NCBI RefSeq assembly: GCF_009870125.1
Contig: NC_046683.1
Span: 51,041,869 to 51,105,868 of the forward strand
Length of the DNA: 64,000 bases
From: Drosophila pseudoobscura
Taxonomy: Eukaryota > Arthropoda > Insecta > Diptera > Drosophilidae
Reading direction: 5' to 3'
The notes under the pieces are model-generated. The model was not told the origin of the DNA and searched no databases. It saw only the letters and a list, made by a program, of their open reading frames with translations. This document shows positions 23,282 through 34,451 of this stretch, in pieces. The stretch's first letter is position 1; every line of letters starts with the position of its first letter. The position numbers and the translations under genes were made by a program.

Positions 23282-23355
23282 AGTGGCTTTTGAGCACAGC
23301 GGGCTCTACGTAACACAATCAAAAACTTCTTCAGAGGTTCCGCAATGCTTGAGTT

Positions 23356-23368
23356 CTTTTTATATATA
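23356..23368 (-). promoter_or_regulatory. TATA box of MFS-A
   Basis: TATATATAAAAAG on the minus strand, ending 75 bp upstream of the ATG. Transcription would be expected to start near 23330, giving a leader of about 50 nt. Confidence 0.65.
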
Positions 23369-23718
23369 TGTTATTTGTAAGGGTTCTGCGATTGATTTGT
23401 TATTTGTTTACTTGGCATTCTTTTCATTGGAAATCGCCGCTCTGTTGCCTTCACCAATTTGTCATTTTCATTTTTATATTTTGCTGTCCGTTGTCCGCTG
23501 TTCGCTGTCTGCACTTTTCTGTCGATCACTTGGGGCCACTCCAGAGGTTGGTCTGAGGTCTCGCTCTGGCCGGACCGCACAATGAACGGAAAACGGAGAC
23601 GGCACAAACAACTTGACCGACTGCTCCGACGCGACTTGATATATGAAAGAGCATCGGGCGAGCAGTCATTGAGCGAGGTGCTGTGCTCGATGCGGCCGCT
23701 GGCGGAGAACGCGTTCGG

Positions 23719-23769
23719 CTGATAAGATAAGCACAAGCATAGAACTCTTTTTGTCAGCCCTCTTATCAG
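23719..23769. promoter_or_regulatory. GATA-factor sites between MFS-A and ABCA
   Basis: ctgataagataagc (23719-23732, two overlapping sites) and cttatcag (23762-23769) lie in the 957-bp gap between the divergent MFS-A and ABCA genes. These match the WGATAR consensus; fly gut genes are often driven by GATA factors acting on such sites. Which gene they serve cannot be told from position. Confidence 0.55.
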
Positions 23770-24201
23770 TTTGATTACTGGATATAAATAAATTAATTAA
23801 ATTTGAATATATGTACATATGTACATATATGTATGTACATACTACTGCTGCGAGTTTTTATTCATAAAAGTATTGGTTTATGGCCTGGGGTGGACAGAAA
23901 AGTCAATAAAATTTATTGACTGCGATACGGGAGAGGGGCTTGTATGAATTGACAGTGAGGTGAGCTCAAAGCAGTGCAGTGGGGGACTAGTTGGCATGGA
24001 ACGAAGCCTGCGAAGCTACGAAATGGGGGGGTCTCAATGAGATGTTCTTCTTGTTTATACATATGTGGACATATGGATAAAGTACATTTAATGCGCACTA
24101 TTTTATATGCTGTTAGATGTCGTGCAGATGGAAGTCTACATACATTTCTGGGTTCAGATCACAAATATTACTTTGAAATTTATGCCAGGGCATTATTGAT
24201 T

Positions 24202-24207
24202 TCAGTT
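24202..24207 (+). promoter_or_regulatory. Possible initiator of the ABCA gene
   Basis: TCAGTT matches the fly initiator TCAKTY, with the presumed start A at 24204, 35 nt before the ATG. No TATA box or DPE is at the right distance, so this is tentative. Confidence 0.35.
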
Positions 24208-24238
24208 TGGGTGTGTGTAGAATTTCAAAGTAATATCA

Positions 24239-27200
24239 ATGAGCCTACCACAAGATTCCTACAACAATGAGCCAATTGGAGATTGGCAGAAGCTGAAGCT
24301 GCTCCTGTGGAAGAATTGGACTCTTCAATGGAACCAGAAAATTCAACTAATGTTCGCCCTGGCTCTTCCAGTACTATTTCTCCTCCTCATTGTTACGCTG
24401 CGTGTGCTGGTGGAGCCCGTATCAATGCCAGTGGTTAGGTACCCACCAGTATCTATTTCGGATATGAATCTATTTAAGAAATCAGTTATACATGGAAACC
24501 TAATTATGCACGATAACGGATCACTGAATATTCCCAAAAACATCCTTTGCTATACTCCAGATAGCTCGGTTAATCGGGCCATCATTACTGCTGCGACAAT
24601 GCGGCTAAGGCTTTTGAGCTGGCGATCGTATGATACCGCCTCGCACATGGAATATGATTTAATAACGCACAACTACTTGGCTGGTGTGGAGTTCGAGAGT
24701 GAGACGACAAGTGCACAGAATGACAGGGGATATTCATATTCGTTCAATTATAGAATTCGATTTCCCAGCGAGCTGCGCACCATGTATGGGCCATTTGTGG
24801 AGACGTGGCGGACCAACAACCTGTTTCCAAACTACGATATGAGTGGGCCTCGTAACATTAACGCCAGCGATGGGGGTGTGCCCGTTGGATATATCGTGGA
24901 GGGGTTCCTACCACTGCAGCATGCGCTAACAATGTCGTGGCTGCAACTGAGCACTGGCCGAAAGGAGGAAGAGCTGCCGCAAATACAACTTCAGAGGTTT
25001 CCTTACAGATCGTACATCCACGATCCGCTCTTGAGTGGCCTGCAACAGCTGCTGTCCTTTATTATTCTGCTGAGCTTCATTTATCCCTGCTCGTTTGTGG
25101 CGAAGCAAGTGACCAACGAGAAGGAACTTCAGCTGAAGGATATCATGAAACTGATGGGCGTCCACAACTGGATTCATTGGCTAGCATGGTTTGTCAAAAG
25201 TTATGTCATGCTCATGGTGGTGGTGCTACTTCTGATGTGCCTGCTCCTTGGAAGGTATTACAAATCAGTCGCCATTCTTACATATTCTCATTGGATTCCC
25301 CTGCTGGTGTTCCTTCACACATATGTGTTTGCGAGCATATGCTTCTGTTTTATGATTGCTGTTTTCATTTCCAAGGCCAGTACATCGGCAGCAGCTACCA
25401 GTATTTTGTGGTTCCTTACCTATATACCTTATTCGTTTTCGTTCTACTACTATGAACGCTTGAACCTGGCGACGAAGCTTATACTATGCCTCCTGATGTC
25501 AAATACAGCTTTGGGATTCGGTTTCCATGTGATAATGGCCTGGGAAGGCAGAGGGGAGGGAGCTCGCTGGAATAATATGTTCCAGCCTGTCTCTTTGGAT
25601 GACAGTCTATCGCTGATTTATGTGGTTTTTATGCTTACACTTGGCGGACTAATCTATCTGACAGTTTGCCTATATGTGGAACAAATATACGCTGGAGACT
25701 CTGGGGTAGCTCGTCGATGGTATTATCCCTTTCGGCGAAAGTTTTGGTCCGAACTTCTGGGTCACTCGGATAATACAAGTCTTTTACCTTTAAGTCCAAC
25801 CAGTTTGAGTAGGAGAAGTAAATATATTGGAATTCAGCTGTGCAACCTCCAGAAAAACTACGGGAAACATAAAGCTGTCAAAGGACTAAATCTGAAAATG
25901 TATCGGAATGAAATTACAGTATTACTTGGGCAGAATGGTGCGGGAAAAACTACAACAATCCACATGCTTACTGGGATAATTCAACCATCGGATGGAACAG
26001 CATTCCTAAACGGCTATGACATTCGCCACCAACTGGCATCAGCACGCAGATCATTGGGCATATGCCCGCAGCAAAATATACTCTTCAACAACATGACTGT
26101 GCGAGACCACATTAAGTTTTTCAGCAAACTAAAAGGTGTGCGCGGATCTACTGCCGTTAATTGGGAAGTGAGCAAGTACATGCGATTAATGGAGTTGGAG
26201 GACAAGTCACGCATTGCCGCCGATAAGCTGTCCGGTGGCATGAAGCGGAAACTGTCTCTGTGCTGTGCGCTCTGCGGCAACACAAGCATAGTGCTGTGCG
26301 ACGAGGCCAGTGCTGGCGTCGACGCAGCCGGACGTCGGAGTCTTTGGGAGCTCCTGCAGGCCGAAAAGATTGGCCGCACTGTACTGCTGACCACACATTA
26401 TATGGACGAGGCGGATGTGCTGGGAGATCGTATTGCCATTCTTTGCGACGGTAAGCTAGAGTGTTACGGCACATCATTTTTTCTCAAGAAACGTTACGGC
26501 ATCGGATACCGGCTAATCTGTGTGAAGCAACAGAGTTGCAACGTTGTAGAGGTCACACAGCTGCTGAATAAACATTTGCCAACCGTTGAGCTAGAAAGCG
26601 AGTTTGGGAGCGAAATAGCGTATCTTTTGCCCAGCAAATACTCCAAAAAATACCCAGATTTGTTGAATGCTCTAGAGCAGCAGTCGAACCAATTGAAACT
26701 GGATGGATATGGCGTGAGTGTAACCACTTTAGAAGACGTGTTCATGCGAGTCAGCAACATATCGGAGCGTCCACAGGCAGAAGACTCCGACCCTGCTGCT
26801 CAGCCACAAAAGGAGGAGGGATTCGATGGCTTGTTTTCTGATATGGAAATGAAAGAAGAGCGCTGGCACACTCGCTGCTGTATGCGCTGGCAGGCACTCC
26901 TTTTGAAAAAGGCCCTAATCACTAAACGTAACTACTGGATAGTGCTAATGCAAGTGTTTCTCCCCGTACTAATCATGTCCCTAACCATACTGAATTCAAA
27001 AGGCGGTCGTATTTACTATGAGCTGCCTGAAATGAAAATTTCACTCCATCAGTATCCCAAGGCCTACGTTGTATTTCATGGCGAAGCGAATAAACCATCG
27101 TCAGTGCCATCGTTGGCCTCCACCTATGCGGAGCACCTGTCAACTTACGGCCTGGGATACAAGTTGATAAATACCAGCGGTGCAAGCGTTGAAGAGTACA

Positions 27201-29416
27201 TTTTGGGAGTTGGAAAGAACCAGATGCGTCGAGTCGATTTCCAGTACTTGGCAGGGGTGACCATCGGAAACGAAGGCCTGACCGTCTGGCTAAATAATAA
27301 GCCTTTGCATACGGCGCCATTAACGCTCAATTTACTGCACAATGCGATTGCAGTTGAGCTCCTTGGAAAGCAGGCTAAAACAGGGGTAACCAATGCCCCG
27401 TTGCCCTACAACAATCAAACACTGACCCTGCGTCTGAACAAAGGACAGCGGTTGGGTGCCGAAATAGCCATAAACCTGGGTCTATGCATGAGCATCATCA
27501 CTGCCCTTTACGTGATTCCGATAATAAAAGAGCGGGAGACGCGAGCCAAACTAATGCAATTCCTGAGTGGCGTGGATGCGTTTGCCTACTGGATTAGCCA
27601 GTTGCTGTGGGACTACGCCATATTCGCTGTGTCTGCTCTAATGGCCATCGTCACAATAGCCGCTTTTCAAGAGCCTGGATATTCAACAGTTTCCGATTTG
27701 AGCCTATACTATTCCGTTCTGTTATTATTTGGCCTAGCAGCACTGCCTCTCAGCTACACCTTGTCCAGTTTTTTCTCCGATGGAGCTACGGGCTTCACAC
27801 GGACCGTCATCGCCACCACCCTCACTGGCACCGGCTTGTTCATGCTAGTTCTGGCCCTATCATTTGACGCATTTCAACTGAAGCACATAGCCGTCCAACT
27901 GGCCTGGTACTTCCGAGTTTTCCCCCACTACTGCTTGGCGAGTGCTATTCATCACATTCATATTGGATTTAATATTCGGCGTGGATGCAACTTTGCTGCG
28001 GTTCGTAAGCTACCGAGAACCGTCCGCTGTCGCACTGTTCCAGTGTGCTGTAATATTTCCGGGTACTTTGATTGGCGCCACCCCGGAGTGTTGCCGGAGA
28101 TCGTGTATCTATCTGCGGTAGCTACGTTTCTACTGTTGTTACTTATGATTGTTGATGCCAAGATGTGTACTTGTGGGGCTGGCTGTGCGCCCTTTAAATT
28201 GTTGTGTTCGATTGGAAAACGTCGACGAACGAAAGACCAATCCAATTTCGATAACGAGGATGTCAAGAAGGAGAATTTCTTTATTAAAAACATGACACTC
28301 TCCCAGCGGAAAAAGATGCCTCTTCTGGTGGATGGCATTAGCAAGCGCTATGGAAAGTACTTCGTTGTAAAGGATCTCTCGTTCTATGTGACACACGCCG
28401 AATGTTTTGGACTGCTGGGAATCAACGGTGCTGGAAAGACCACAACATTTCGGATGCTCACAGGCGATGCGCGAATAACTGCGGGAAGGGCTTTCGTAGA
28501 AGGCAGAAACTTGTGCACAAAATTGCATAGGGTCTACGAAAAAATCGGCTATTGTCCGCAGTTTGATGCATTGTTTGATGATTTGACCGGCCGCCAGACA
28601 CTGCGTATTTATTGCTTACTGCAAGGCGTTCAACGCCGGCATGTTCGAGATATCTGTTCGTCCCTCGCGGTGTACTTCGGGTTCCATGAGCACATAGACA
28701 AATTAGCCAAACACTACAGCGGAGGCAATAAGCGGAAACTAAGTGCTGCAATATCGATCATTGGAAATCCTTCAATACTGTACTTGGATGAGCCGACCAG
28801 TGGCATGGACCCTGCAGCTCGGCGACAGATATGGAGGAGACTAGCGCATATACGGACATCGGGAAAGTCCATTGTATTGACATCGCACAGTATGGATGAG
28901 TGCGAAACGCTGTGCACGCGCCTAGCCATTATGGTGGATGGACAATTTAAGTGCATAGGATCTGTGCAAAACCTAAAGAATAGATACTCAAAGGGACTCA
29001 TACTGAAGATTAAGGTGAAGCTTTCCAACAGAAGCTCGTCCAGCTCAGAGCTATCAGCAAATGGAAGCGATGAAGCACGGGAAATAGCGAACAGCAATAA
29101 TAAAAGAAGCGATGAAATTAGCATAATCAAAGAAACAGATGCGCCCCATCGAATTTTAAAACTAAAAAGCTTTATTTCAAAAGAAATACCGGACGCAGTT
29201 CTCAAGGAAACCTGCAGTGGGATGCTCACGTACTATATTCCCCTGAAGAAATTAATGTGGTCGAATCTATTTCGACTGATCGAAAATAATAGAGAAAAAC
29301 TATACATAGAGGACTATTTAATAATACAGACGAGACTGGAGGAAATATTCTTAGATTTTGCACTGAAACGAGGTCAGCCTGGTGCTGGCGCCCCAAATGG
29401 TGAGGCAGAGAAATGA
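24239..29416 (+). CDS. ABCA-family full ABC transporter, 1,725 aa, intronless
   Basis: A single open frame encodes two halves, each a membrane domain and an ATPase. TM1 is near residues 31-51, followed by a large extracellular loop to about 265, then a helix cluster. NBD1 has Walker A GQNGAGKT at 564-571, signature LSGGMKRK at 664, Walker B VLCDE with D688/E689, and switch H720. The second half has a helix near 898-920, a second large extracellular loop, then helices. NBD2 has Walker A GINGAGKT at 1394-1401, signature YSGGNKRK around 1494, LDEPTSGMD with D1517/E1518, and H1550. IFLDFA at 1703-1708, near the C-terminus, resembles the VFVNFA motif of vertebrate ABCA1. ABCA proteins usually move lipids across membranes; the substrate here is unknown. 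ATG context ATCAATG is good. Length fits the family. It lies opposite to and between MFS-A and MFS-B. Confidence 0.96.
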   Translation: MSLPQDSYNNEPIGDWQKLKLLLWKNWTLQWNQKIQLMFALALPVLFLLLIVTLRVLVEPVSMPVVRYPPVSISDMNLFKKSVIHGNLIMHDNGSLNIPKNILCYTPDSSVNRAIITAATMRLRLLSWRSYDTASHMEYDLITHNYLAGVEFESETTSAQNDRGYSYSFNYRIRFPSELRTMYGPFVETWRTNNLFPNYDMSGPRNINASDGGVPVGYIVEGFLPLQHALTMSWLQLSTGRKEEELPQIQLQRFPYRSYIHDPLLSGLQQLLSFIILLSFIYPCSFVAKQVTNEKELQLKDIMKLMGVHNWIHWLAWFVKSYVMLMVVVLLLMCLLLGRYYKSVAILTYSHWIPLLVFLHTYVFASICFCFMIAVFISKASTSAAATSILWFLTYIPYSFSFYYYERLNLATKLILCLLMSNTALGFGFHVIMAWEGRGEGARWNNMFQPVSLDDSLSLIYVVFMLTLGGLIYLTVCLYVEQIYAGDSGVARRWYYPFRRKFWSELLGHSDNTSLLPLSPTSLSRRSKYIGIQLCNLQKNYGKHKAVKGLNLKMYRNEITVLLGQNGAGKTTTIHMLTGIIQPSDGTAFLNGYDIRHQLASARRSLGICPQQNILFNNMTVRDHIKFFSKLKGVRGSTAVNWEVSKYMRLMELEDKSRIAADKLSGGMKRKLSLCCALCGNTSIVLCDEASAGVDAAGRRSLWELLQAEKIGRTVLLTTHYMDEADVLGDRIAILCDGKLECYGTSFFLKKRYGIGYRLICVKQQSCNVVEVTQLLNKHLPTVELESEFGSEIAYLLPSKYSKKYPDLLNALEQQSNQLKLDGYGVSVTTLEDVFMRVSNISERPQAEDSDPAAQPQKEEGFDGLFSDMEMKEERWHTRCCMRWQALLLKKALITKRNYWIVLMQVFLPVLIMSLTILNSKGGRIYYELPEMKISLHQYPKAYVVFHGEANKPSSVPSLASTYAEHLSTYGLGYKLINTSGASVEEYILGVGKNQMRRVDFQYLAGVTIGNEGLTVWLNNKPLHTAPLTLNLLHNAIAVELLGKQAKTGVTNAPLPYNNQTLTLRLNKGQRLGAEIAINLGLCMSIITALYVIPIIKERETRAKLMQFLSGVDAFAYWISQLLWDYAIFAVSALMAIVTIAAFQEPGYSTVSDLSLYYSVLLLFGLAALPLSYTLSSFFSDGATGFTRTVIATTLTGTGLFMLVLALSFDAFQLKHIAVQLAWYFRVFPHYCLASAIHHIHIGFNIRRGCNFAAVRKLPRTVRCRTVPVCCNISGYFDWRHPGVLPEIVYLSAVATFLLLLLMIVDAKMCTCGAGCAPFKLLCSIGKRRRTKDQSNFDNEDVKKENFFIKNMTLSQRKKMPLLVDGISKRYGKYFVVKDLSFYVTHAECFGLLGINGAGKTTTFRMLTGDARITAGRAFVEGRNLCTKLHRVYEKIGYCPQFDALFDDLTGRQTLRIYCLLQGVQRRHVRDICSSLAVYFGFHEHIDKLAKHYSGGNKRKLSAAISIIGNPSILYLDEPTSGMDPAARRQIWRRLAHIRTSGKSIVLTSHSMDECETLCTRLAIMVDGQFKCIGSVQNLKNRYSKGLILKIKVKLSNRSSSSSELSANGSDEAREIANSNNKRSDEISIIKETDAPHRILKLKSFISKEIPDAVLKETCSGMLTYYIPLKKLMWSNLFRLIENNREKLYIEDYLIIQTRLEEIFLDFALKRGQPGAGAPNGEAEK

Positions 29417-29545
29417 TAATCGATATTCTAAAATCTCCCCTCAATCCTACAGATACTTCTGGTGAAGCTGAGAAGTGATTTGTTGACCTGATTGACGCTC
29501 TTGTGAATTACTTTTGTGAGCTTATACATGTGTAAATATTAGCCT

Positions 29546-29551
29546 ATTAAA
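29546..29551 (+). terminator. Likely poly(A) signal of ABCA
   Basis: ATTAAA, a common variant signal, 130 nt after the TGA stop. Confidence 0.5.
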
Positions 29552-29904
29552 GCTGCTAGGAGAACGTTGATTGTAGAATGATTATAATTGATGACGGTAA
29601 TGCCAGAGGGTAGACAGTCTTAGTTTTCAATCTAAATTGCAGCCAAACATTTCTTTACGAGCCCAAATCTTATCTAAGATATATGATAGCCGACTTAATT
29701 GGAGTTCGCAGATAAACGTTTGCCTACGCTGCGCTTATCTGACAAGTGGGATCCCCGAAATCAAATTAAAATTAGCTCTTCATGCTGATCGACAGAATGT
29801 CGGCAAGAGAGAGGGAGCGAGGGAGCGAGAGAGCGAGCTCATGCTGGCGATAAGACAAGAACAAGTGTGGACCGACCACTGGTTCTTACTATATAGATTA
29901 CAGA

Positions 29905-29910
29905 TTTATT
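29905..29910 (-). terminator. Likely poly(A) signal of MFS-B
   Basis: AATAAA on the minus strand, 67 nt beyond the MFS-B stop. The ABCA and MFS-B transcripts therefore converge within about 350 bp. Confidence 0.6.
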
Positions 29911-29976
29911 TTCAGCTATATCTAGGGGGTGGGCGGTAGGTAGTCTTATTGTGTGATGTGTGAGAGTAGCCTACTT

Positions 29977-31785
29977 TCAGGCTTGCGAGACCACAAAGTT
30001 CCGGAACTTTATCTGCGCCTGTAGCAGAGTCGTCAGCTTGGTCTCTGGCATGCACCAGATGCTGCACAGAAACTCCGCCAGCAGCAGAGCAGCAAGGCTG
30101 AAGAAAAAGGCAGCGATATTGTCAATGCTGTCGATGTGCCTGCTGAGATCGATGCGACAAATGCCCAGCTGGATGATCATCTCCGCCACGTAGGCCAGGG
30201 CAATGCACTGCCGCTTCACACTCCGAGGAAAGGCCTCCGATAGGTAGGCCGAGCTCGGGCCAAAGCCAAAGCCCGCAAACAGCTGGTACAGGAGCAGCAG
30301 CCAGAGGGCCATCCTCATGTCCTTGACCCGCACCAGCTCGCTCCCCACAAACCTACTGGCCACTCCGACCGCCAGTCCACCAGCCATTACCAGGCCCAGC
30401 AGCAAGGGGATCTTGCGGCCAAGCGTGTCCAAGGCGAAGGCGCTCGTGAAGCTGCCCACCAGTCGCAGGATGCCGAAGAGCACAAAGGGCCCCGAGCTAC
30501 CGGGATAGACAATGGTGCTTGTGCAGCTCAGGGTGAAGGCTACCAGCATGCTGGAGCTAATAGCGTACAGTCCCCGCATCAGGCAGAGGTGCAGCAGGGC
30601 GGGCAGGGCCTCCGTCCAGGCTCTTAGCCCTCGCATCGGCTGGTTGTGGGTCAGATAGGTGTGATGATTGTCCATCTGATCATAGGTTTCAGCGGTGACG
30701 GCTCTGGGACGATGTAGACGGCTCAAAGCATCGATGGCTCCCTGGTCGTCACCCCAGCCCAGCAGATCCACGGGCGATTCGATTGTCAGCAGCCAGGCCA
30801 TGCATATGGCAATCACGCCCAGGATGGCGCTGAGTACGCCCTGGAACTGCTCCACCGTGAACTCGCTCTCCGTGTCCCAGCTGGCGCTGCACACGATCTG
30901 CACAAAGATCCCCAAAGTGGTGGGCCATTGCTCGCCGGCCGAGGCCGTTGTTCCTCGCTTGTAGTACACGGACAGCTCCCCGGCCATGGCCAGTGTGGGA
31001 GCCAGGGCCAGACCATTGCCGAATCCGTTCAAATATCTCGCCACGAGCATGGCCCTGACATTGAACCGCCTGGCCCCCATCACAGTTCCTCCAATGACCG
31101 TAAGCATTGCGCACGTTTGCTGTGTGGCGAATGGAATCGTTTGGTAATGGTAAGCGTTTTCTTCTGGAATATCGTTCTTAGCATACCATGAGCTGCTTGT
31201 AGGTGAATCGGCGGCTAAAGAAGCCACCCACCAGGGCTCCGACAATGGCCGCAATGAACCAACTGATGCGCAGGTGCGAACTGACCTCCAGCTCCAATAG
31301 ACTGTCGAATCCAATGCTCCAGGCGATGTGCAGTCCGCCAGAGAGGAAGATCAAGGCAGCTGCAAAATAATGTATATATATATACAAACAATCAGCTTCC
31401 GATATAGAATAATAAGCACGTGTGTATTGTTACTTGTGGCTATACTAGTTCCTGGCCTAAAAGGGTGTGGAAAGTGCTGTAGAGTTTCTAGCATTCAAGG
31501 TAAGTAGTCCCTCTTCCCCCACAGTACTCGTATTCATTCTGTTGAACCCTGACTCACAGATGATTCACACTGGTGGCCAAGGCCTATGCTTGCTGTTCAA
31601 TTATTCGTAACGTAAGTCGTAAGATTACCAGCTCCAATGGCATTCGCCTGTGGTTGATTGCGCCGATCCTGGTTGCAGCAGGTTCCCTGTCCTGCCTGCT
31701 GTATCACTTCCCGCTTCACCTCCGGACTATGGGCCGTGGGTATGGGCAGAAAGCCACTTGCTGGCGGTGGTCTCTCTGTCTGCAT
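29977..31785 (-). CDS. MFS-B: sugar-transporter-like protein, 490 aa, 3 exons
   Basis: Exons on the minus strand are 31785-31629, 31359-31187 and 31119-29977, with introns of 269 bp (phase 1) and 67 bp (phase 0), all GT-AG. The ATG at 31785 (MQTERPPPASG) is the first in-frame ATG; upstream the frame continues only with a TTG. About 50 cytoplasmic residues end in RRNQPQANAIGA before TM1, a motif shared with C and D. Family marks are GELSVYYKRG between helices 4 and 5, TIESPVDLLGWGD after helix 6, DTLGRK in the helix 8-9 loop and MPETKLTTL after helix 12. The helix 2-3 loop (SRRFTYKQLM) lacks the canonical motif. Predicted plasma-membrane facilitator; trehalose or hexose transport is plausible from the family only. 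Confidence 0.92.
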
Positions 31786-31908
31786 GACGATGGTGTCGAC
31801 CGCTGTGGCCGCGCGTCCGCACAAGACTATGTGCTCCGGGGTCGAGTTCTACCAGGTGGGTATGTTGAGCTTGTTTCCGTCTGGTTTAACCATCGATGAC
31901 ACACTAAT

Positions 31909-31931
31909 CTTATCGTCTACCGATTGATAAG
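31909..31931. promoter_or_regulatory. GATA sites upstream of MFS-B
   Basis: cttatcg (31909-31915) and tgataag (31925-31931) lie 124 to 146 bp upstream of the MFS-B ATG. They are two inverted WGATAR-type sites. No TATA box is visible between them and the ATG. Confidence 0.5.
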
Positions 31932-32333
31932 TAAGCGCTTCGAATTTCGGATTGTTAGCTGTGGTTGATATCGCTATCAGAGCGCGATTTTCCTATCGCT
32001 GATTGTTTGCATTCGGCTCGAAGCGGAGCGGAGCGGCGTGGCGCGAGGGTGAGACCGAAGCATGTGTTGCAGTTTGCTTTGGTTTTCCCAGTTCTCTTTT
32101 CCAGGTAAAAATTTCTTTACAAATTTCCTTGACGCACTCTATGGACATGTACAAAAAAAAGAGAGGCAAATACACAATTCACACTCAATAAATTAATGAC
32201 ATTTGTGACAGTCCAATTCTATGTTTTGACAGTCCAGAAATGTTATCTGTTTTGCGATAGCCAACCACAAAAAACACACAAAAAAAAAACACAAGGCTGC
32301 AAGTACTCGTACGCTCGTGAGGGGCTATAAATA

Positions 32334-32339
32334 TTTATT
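32334..32339 (-). terminator. Likely poly(A) signal of MFS-C
   Basis: AATAAA on the minus strand, 92 nt beyond the MFS-C stop. Confidence 0.6.
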
Positions 32340-32430
32340 ATCTTTGGTTCGACTAATACCTAAGGTAAGATCGTGCAAACCGCTGGCTGTATCTCCCATC
32401 AAGAAGCAAACAGCTTGTGTGTGTTTTCTG

Positions 32431-34407
32431 TTAGAAACTCCTATTGATGAATCCGCTGAACTGCTGCTGAGCGCCGCGCAGCGTGGTCAATCGGGTCTCT
32501 GGCAGGCAGAAAATGCCAGCCAGGAAGGCGAACAGATACATGCCACCGACGGCATAGAAGTAGTTGCCCCCATCGTAGATATTAAAGTGAGCCGACCCGA
32601 CGATGATGAAGACGAGCATCTCAGCGATGAAGGTGAACGCGATGAAGTACTGCTTGACCGCCAGCGGATAGGCCTCCGACAGGTAGGGCGAGGTGGAGAC
32701 GAAGGCGAGGCCGGCGAAGACCTGGAATATCAGCATCATGACGGCCATTCCGCCCATGCCATAGTAGAAGCTGTACTTGGAACCAATGGCAAAGCCGAGA
32801 CAGCTGCAGCCGAGCAAGCCCAGCAGAAGCGGCTTCTTGCGGCCCACGCTCTCCATGATGAAGGTGGAAATAAAGTTGCCCGCCCAGCGGCAGACGGCGA
32901 ACCCAACCAGCCAGCCAGTCGACGATCCTCGGTTCGCAAGGATGGCAATGATCAGGACCAAGACTACAATGCTGGATATGCTGAGGGCATTCATGGCGCG
33001 CAAATAGGTCAGTCGGAGGAAGGCGGGCAGGGCCTGGACAATGCTCTGGGACATGGATAGGTCCCGGTTTTCGGCCAGATATCGCTTGTGCTCAGCCAGC
33101 TGTTCGTAGGTGGCGTTCGTGAGGGTGTAGGGTCGCTGGAGCCGGCGGAGGGTATCGATAGCGCCTGGCTCGTCGCCCCTTGCCAGCATCTGGACCGGCG
33201 ATTCAATGCACAGCAATGCGCCCAGGAGTAGGGATAGCCCACCATATACGGCGCTCAGGATTCCCTTTAGATTCTCGGGCGAAAAGCCACTGGACGAATA
33301 GTAGAAACCAGATGAGGCCCATGTGCTGGTATAGATGATCTGCAGAAAGATGCCGATGCCGAAGCACATCTGCTCGAGGCTCGCCGTGACCAGGCCGCGC
33401 ATGTACGGAACGGACACCTCACCGGCCAGGGCCATGAAAGGAGCAAACACCAGTCCATTGCCTATTCCATCCAGGTAGGAGCCGGCTAGAACTGCACCGC
33501 CATTCGATCGAATGGCGGCCATCTCAATGCCTCCAACCGTCACCAAAAGCGCCCCGACTAGCTGCACGTGGAAAGGATCAAGGAGATTGACAGATTGGCA
33601 AGAGGCAGGCGTTGTATTCACTTACCAAGATATACTTCCTGGGCACCTTGTTGGGGATTAAGCAGCTGATAACTGCTCCAATAATGGCGGCAATGAACCA
33701 GGCAATATAGTCGTGAGTTGTGGCATGGTAGAAGAGAGCACCACGGAACCCGATGGACCACGCAATGTTCATTCCACCCGAGACAAAGATCAGACCAGCT
33801 GAAAGTGGAAGAACAGAATTTTGCATACATTTCATGTCTATCTAGTACAAAAAGGTACTATGAGATGGGAATCTATTAAGACCCATCAAAATGATATAAT
33901 TTGTCTGGCCTGATGACGTCACTGGTTCTTAATCAATTCCATGAATATAGGCCCCGCCCCCCATTCAAGGCTATCTTATCGGATTTCCATTGCAGAGCAG
34001 ATGACTAATTCCCAGAGCTACTCACCAGCTCCCACAGCATTCGATTGGGGCTTGTTCGTTTGGCCGCGACTGAAGCAGCCCTGGGGGGGCACAACAGTAG
34101 CTGGTGCGTCCTGTGGTGGCAGAGTTGGAGCCGGGGGCGGCACCGAGCCATAGTGATGGTTCGGTGGCGGTGGTCCCTGTCCGGGTGGTGCACCGTAGTA
34201 CTGTGGTGGGTTTCCCTGCTGTATGAAGCCGGGCTGGGGATATCCCTGCGGGGGGTATCCCTGTTGTGGGTATCCCTGTGCTGGGTATCCCTGTGGGGGG
34301 TATCCCTGTTGTGGGTATCCCTGTGGTGGGTATTCCTGTGGGGGGTATCCTGCCGGCGGGGCCGAGGAAAAGCCTGCTGGCGGAGCCGCGAACTTATCGT
34401 TTTGCAT
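32431..34407 (-). CDS. MFS-C: sugar-transporter-like protein with GYPPQ-repeat tail, 561 aa, 3 exons
   Basis: Exons on the minus strand are 34407-34026, 33798-33626 and 33561-32431, with introns of 227 bp (phase 1) and 64 bp (phase 0). The ATG at 34407 is the first ATG downstream of an initiator/DPE promoter. Residues 1-127 form a long cytoplasmic tail: eight pentapeptides of the GYPPQ type at about 20-59, then Pro/Gly/Gln-rich sequence, then TNKPQSNAVGA before TM1. The transporter part is like B and D: GEVSVPYMRG, CIESPVQMLARGDE, MESVGRKK in the helix 8-9 loop and LPETRLTTL at the end. The repeat tail is absent from A, B and D. Such repeats occur in annexin A7 and other membrane-linked or phase-separating proteins; its role here is unknown. 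Confidence 0.92.
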
Positions 34408-34451
34408 TATGTTCCTCGGTGGGGCTCTTTTTCGGCTTCTTTTTCGAGGAT

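Noticed and set aside
31597..31824. Upstream start of MFS-B at 31824
   Set aside because: That codon is TTG; the first ATG is at 31785 and gives a paralogue-like N-terminus.
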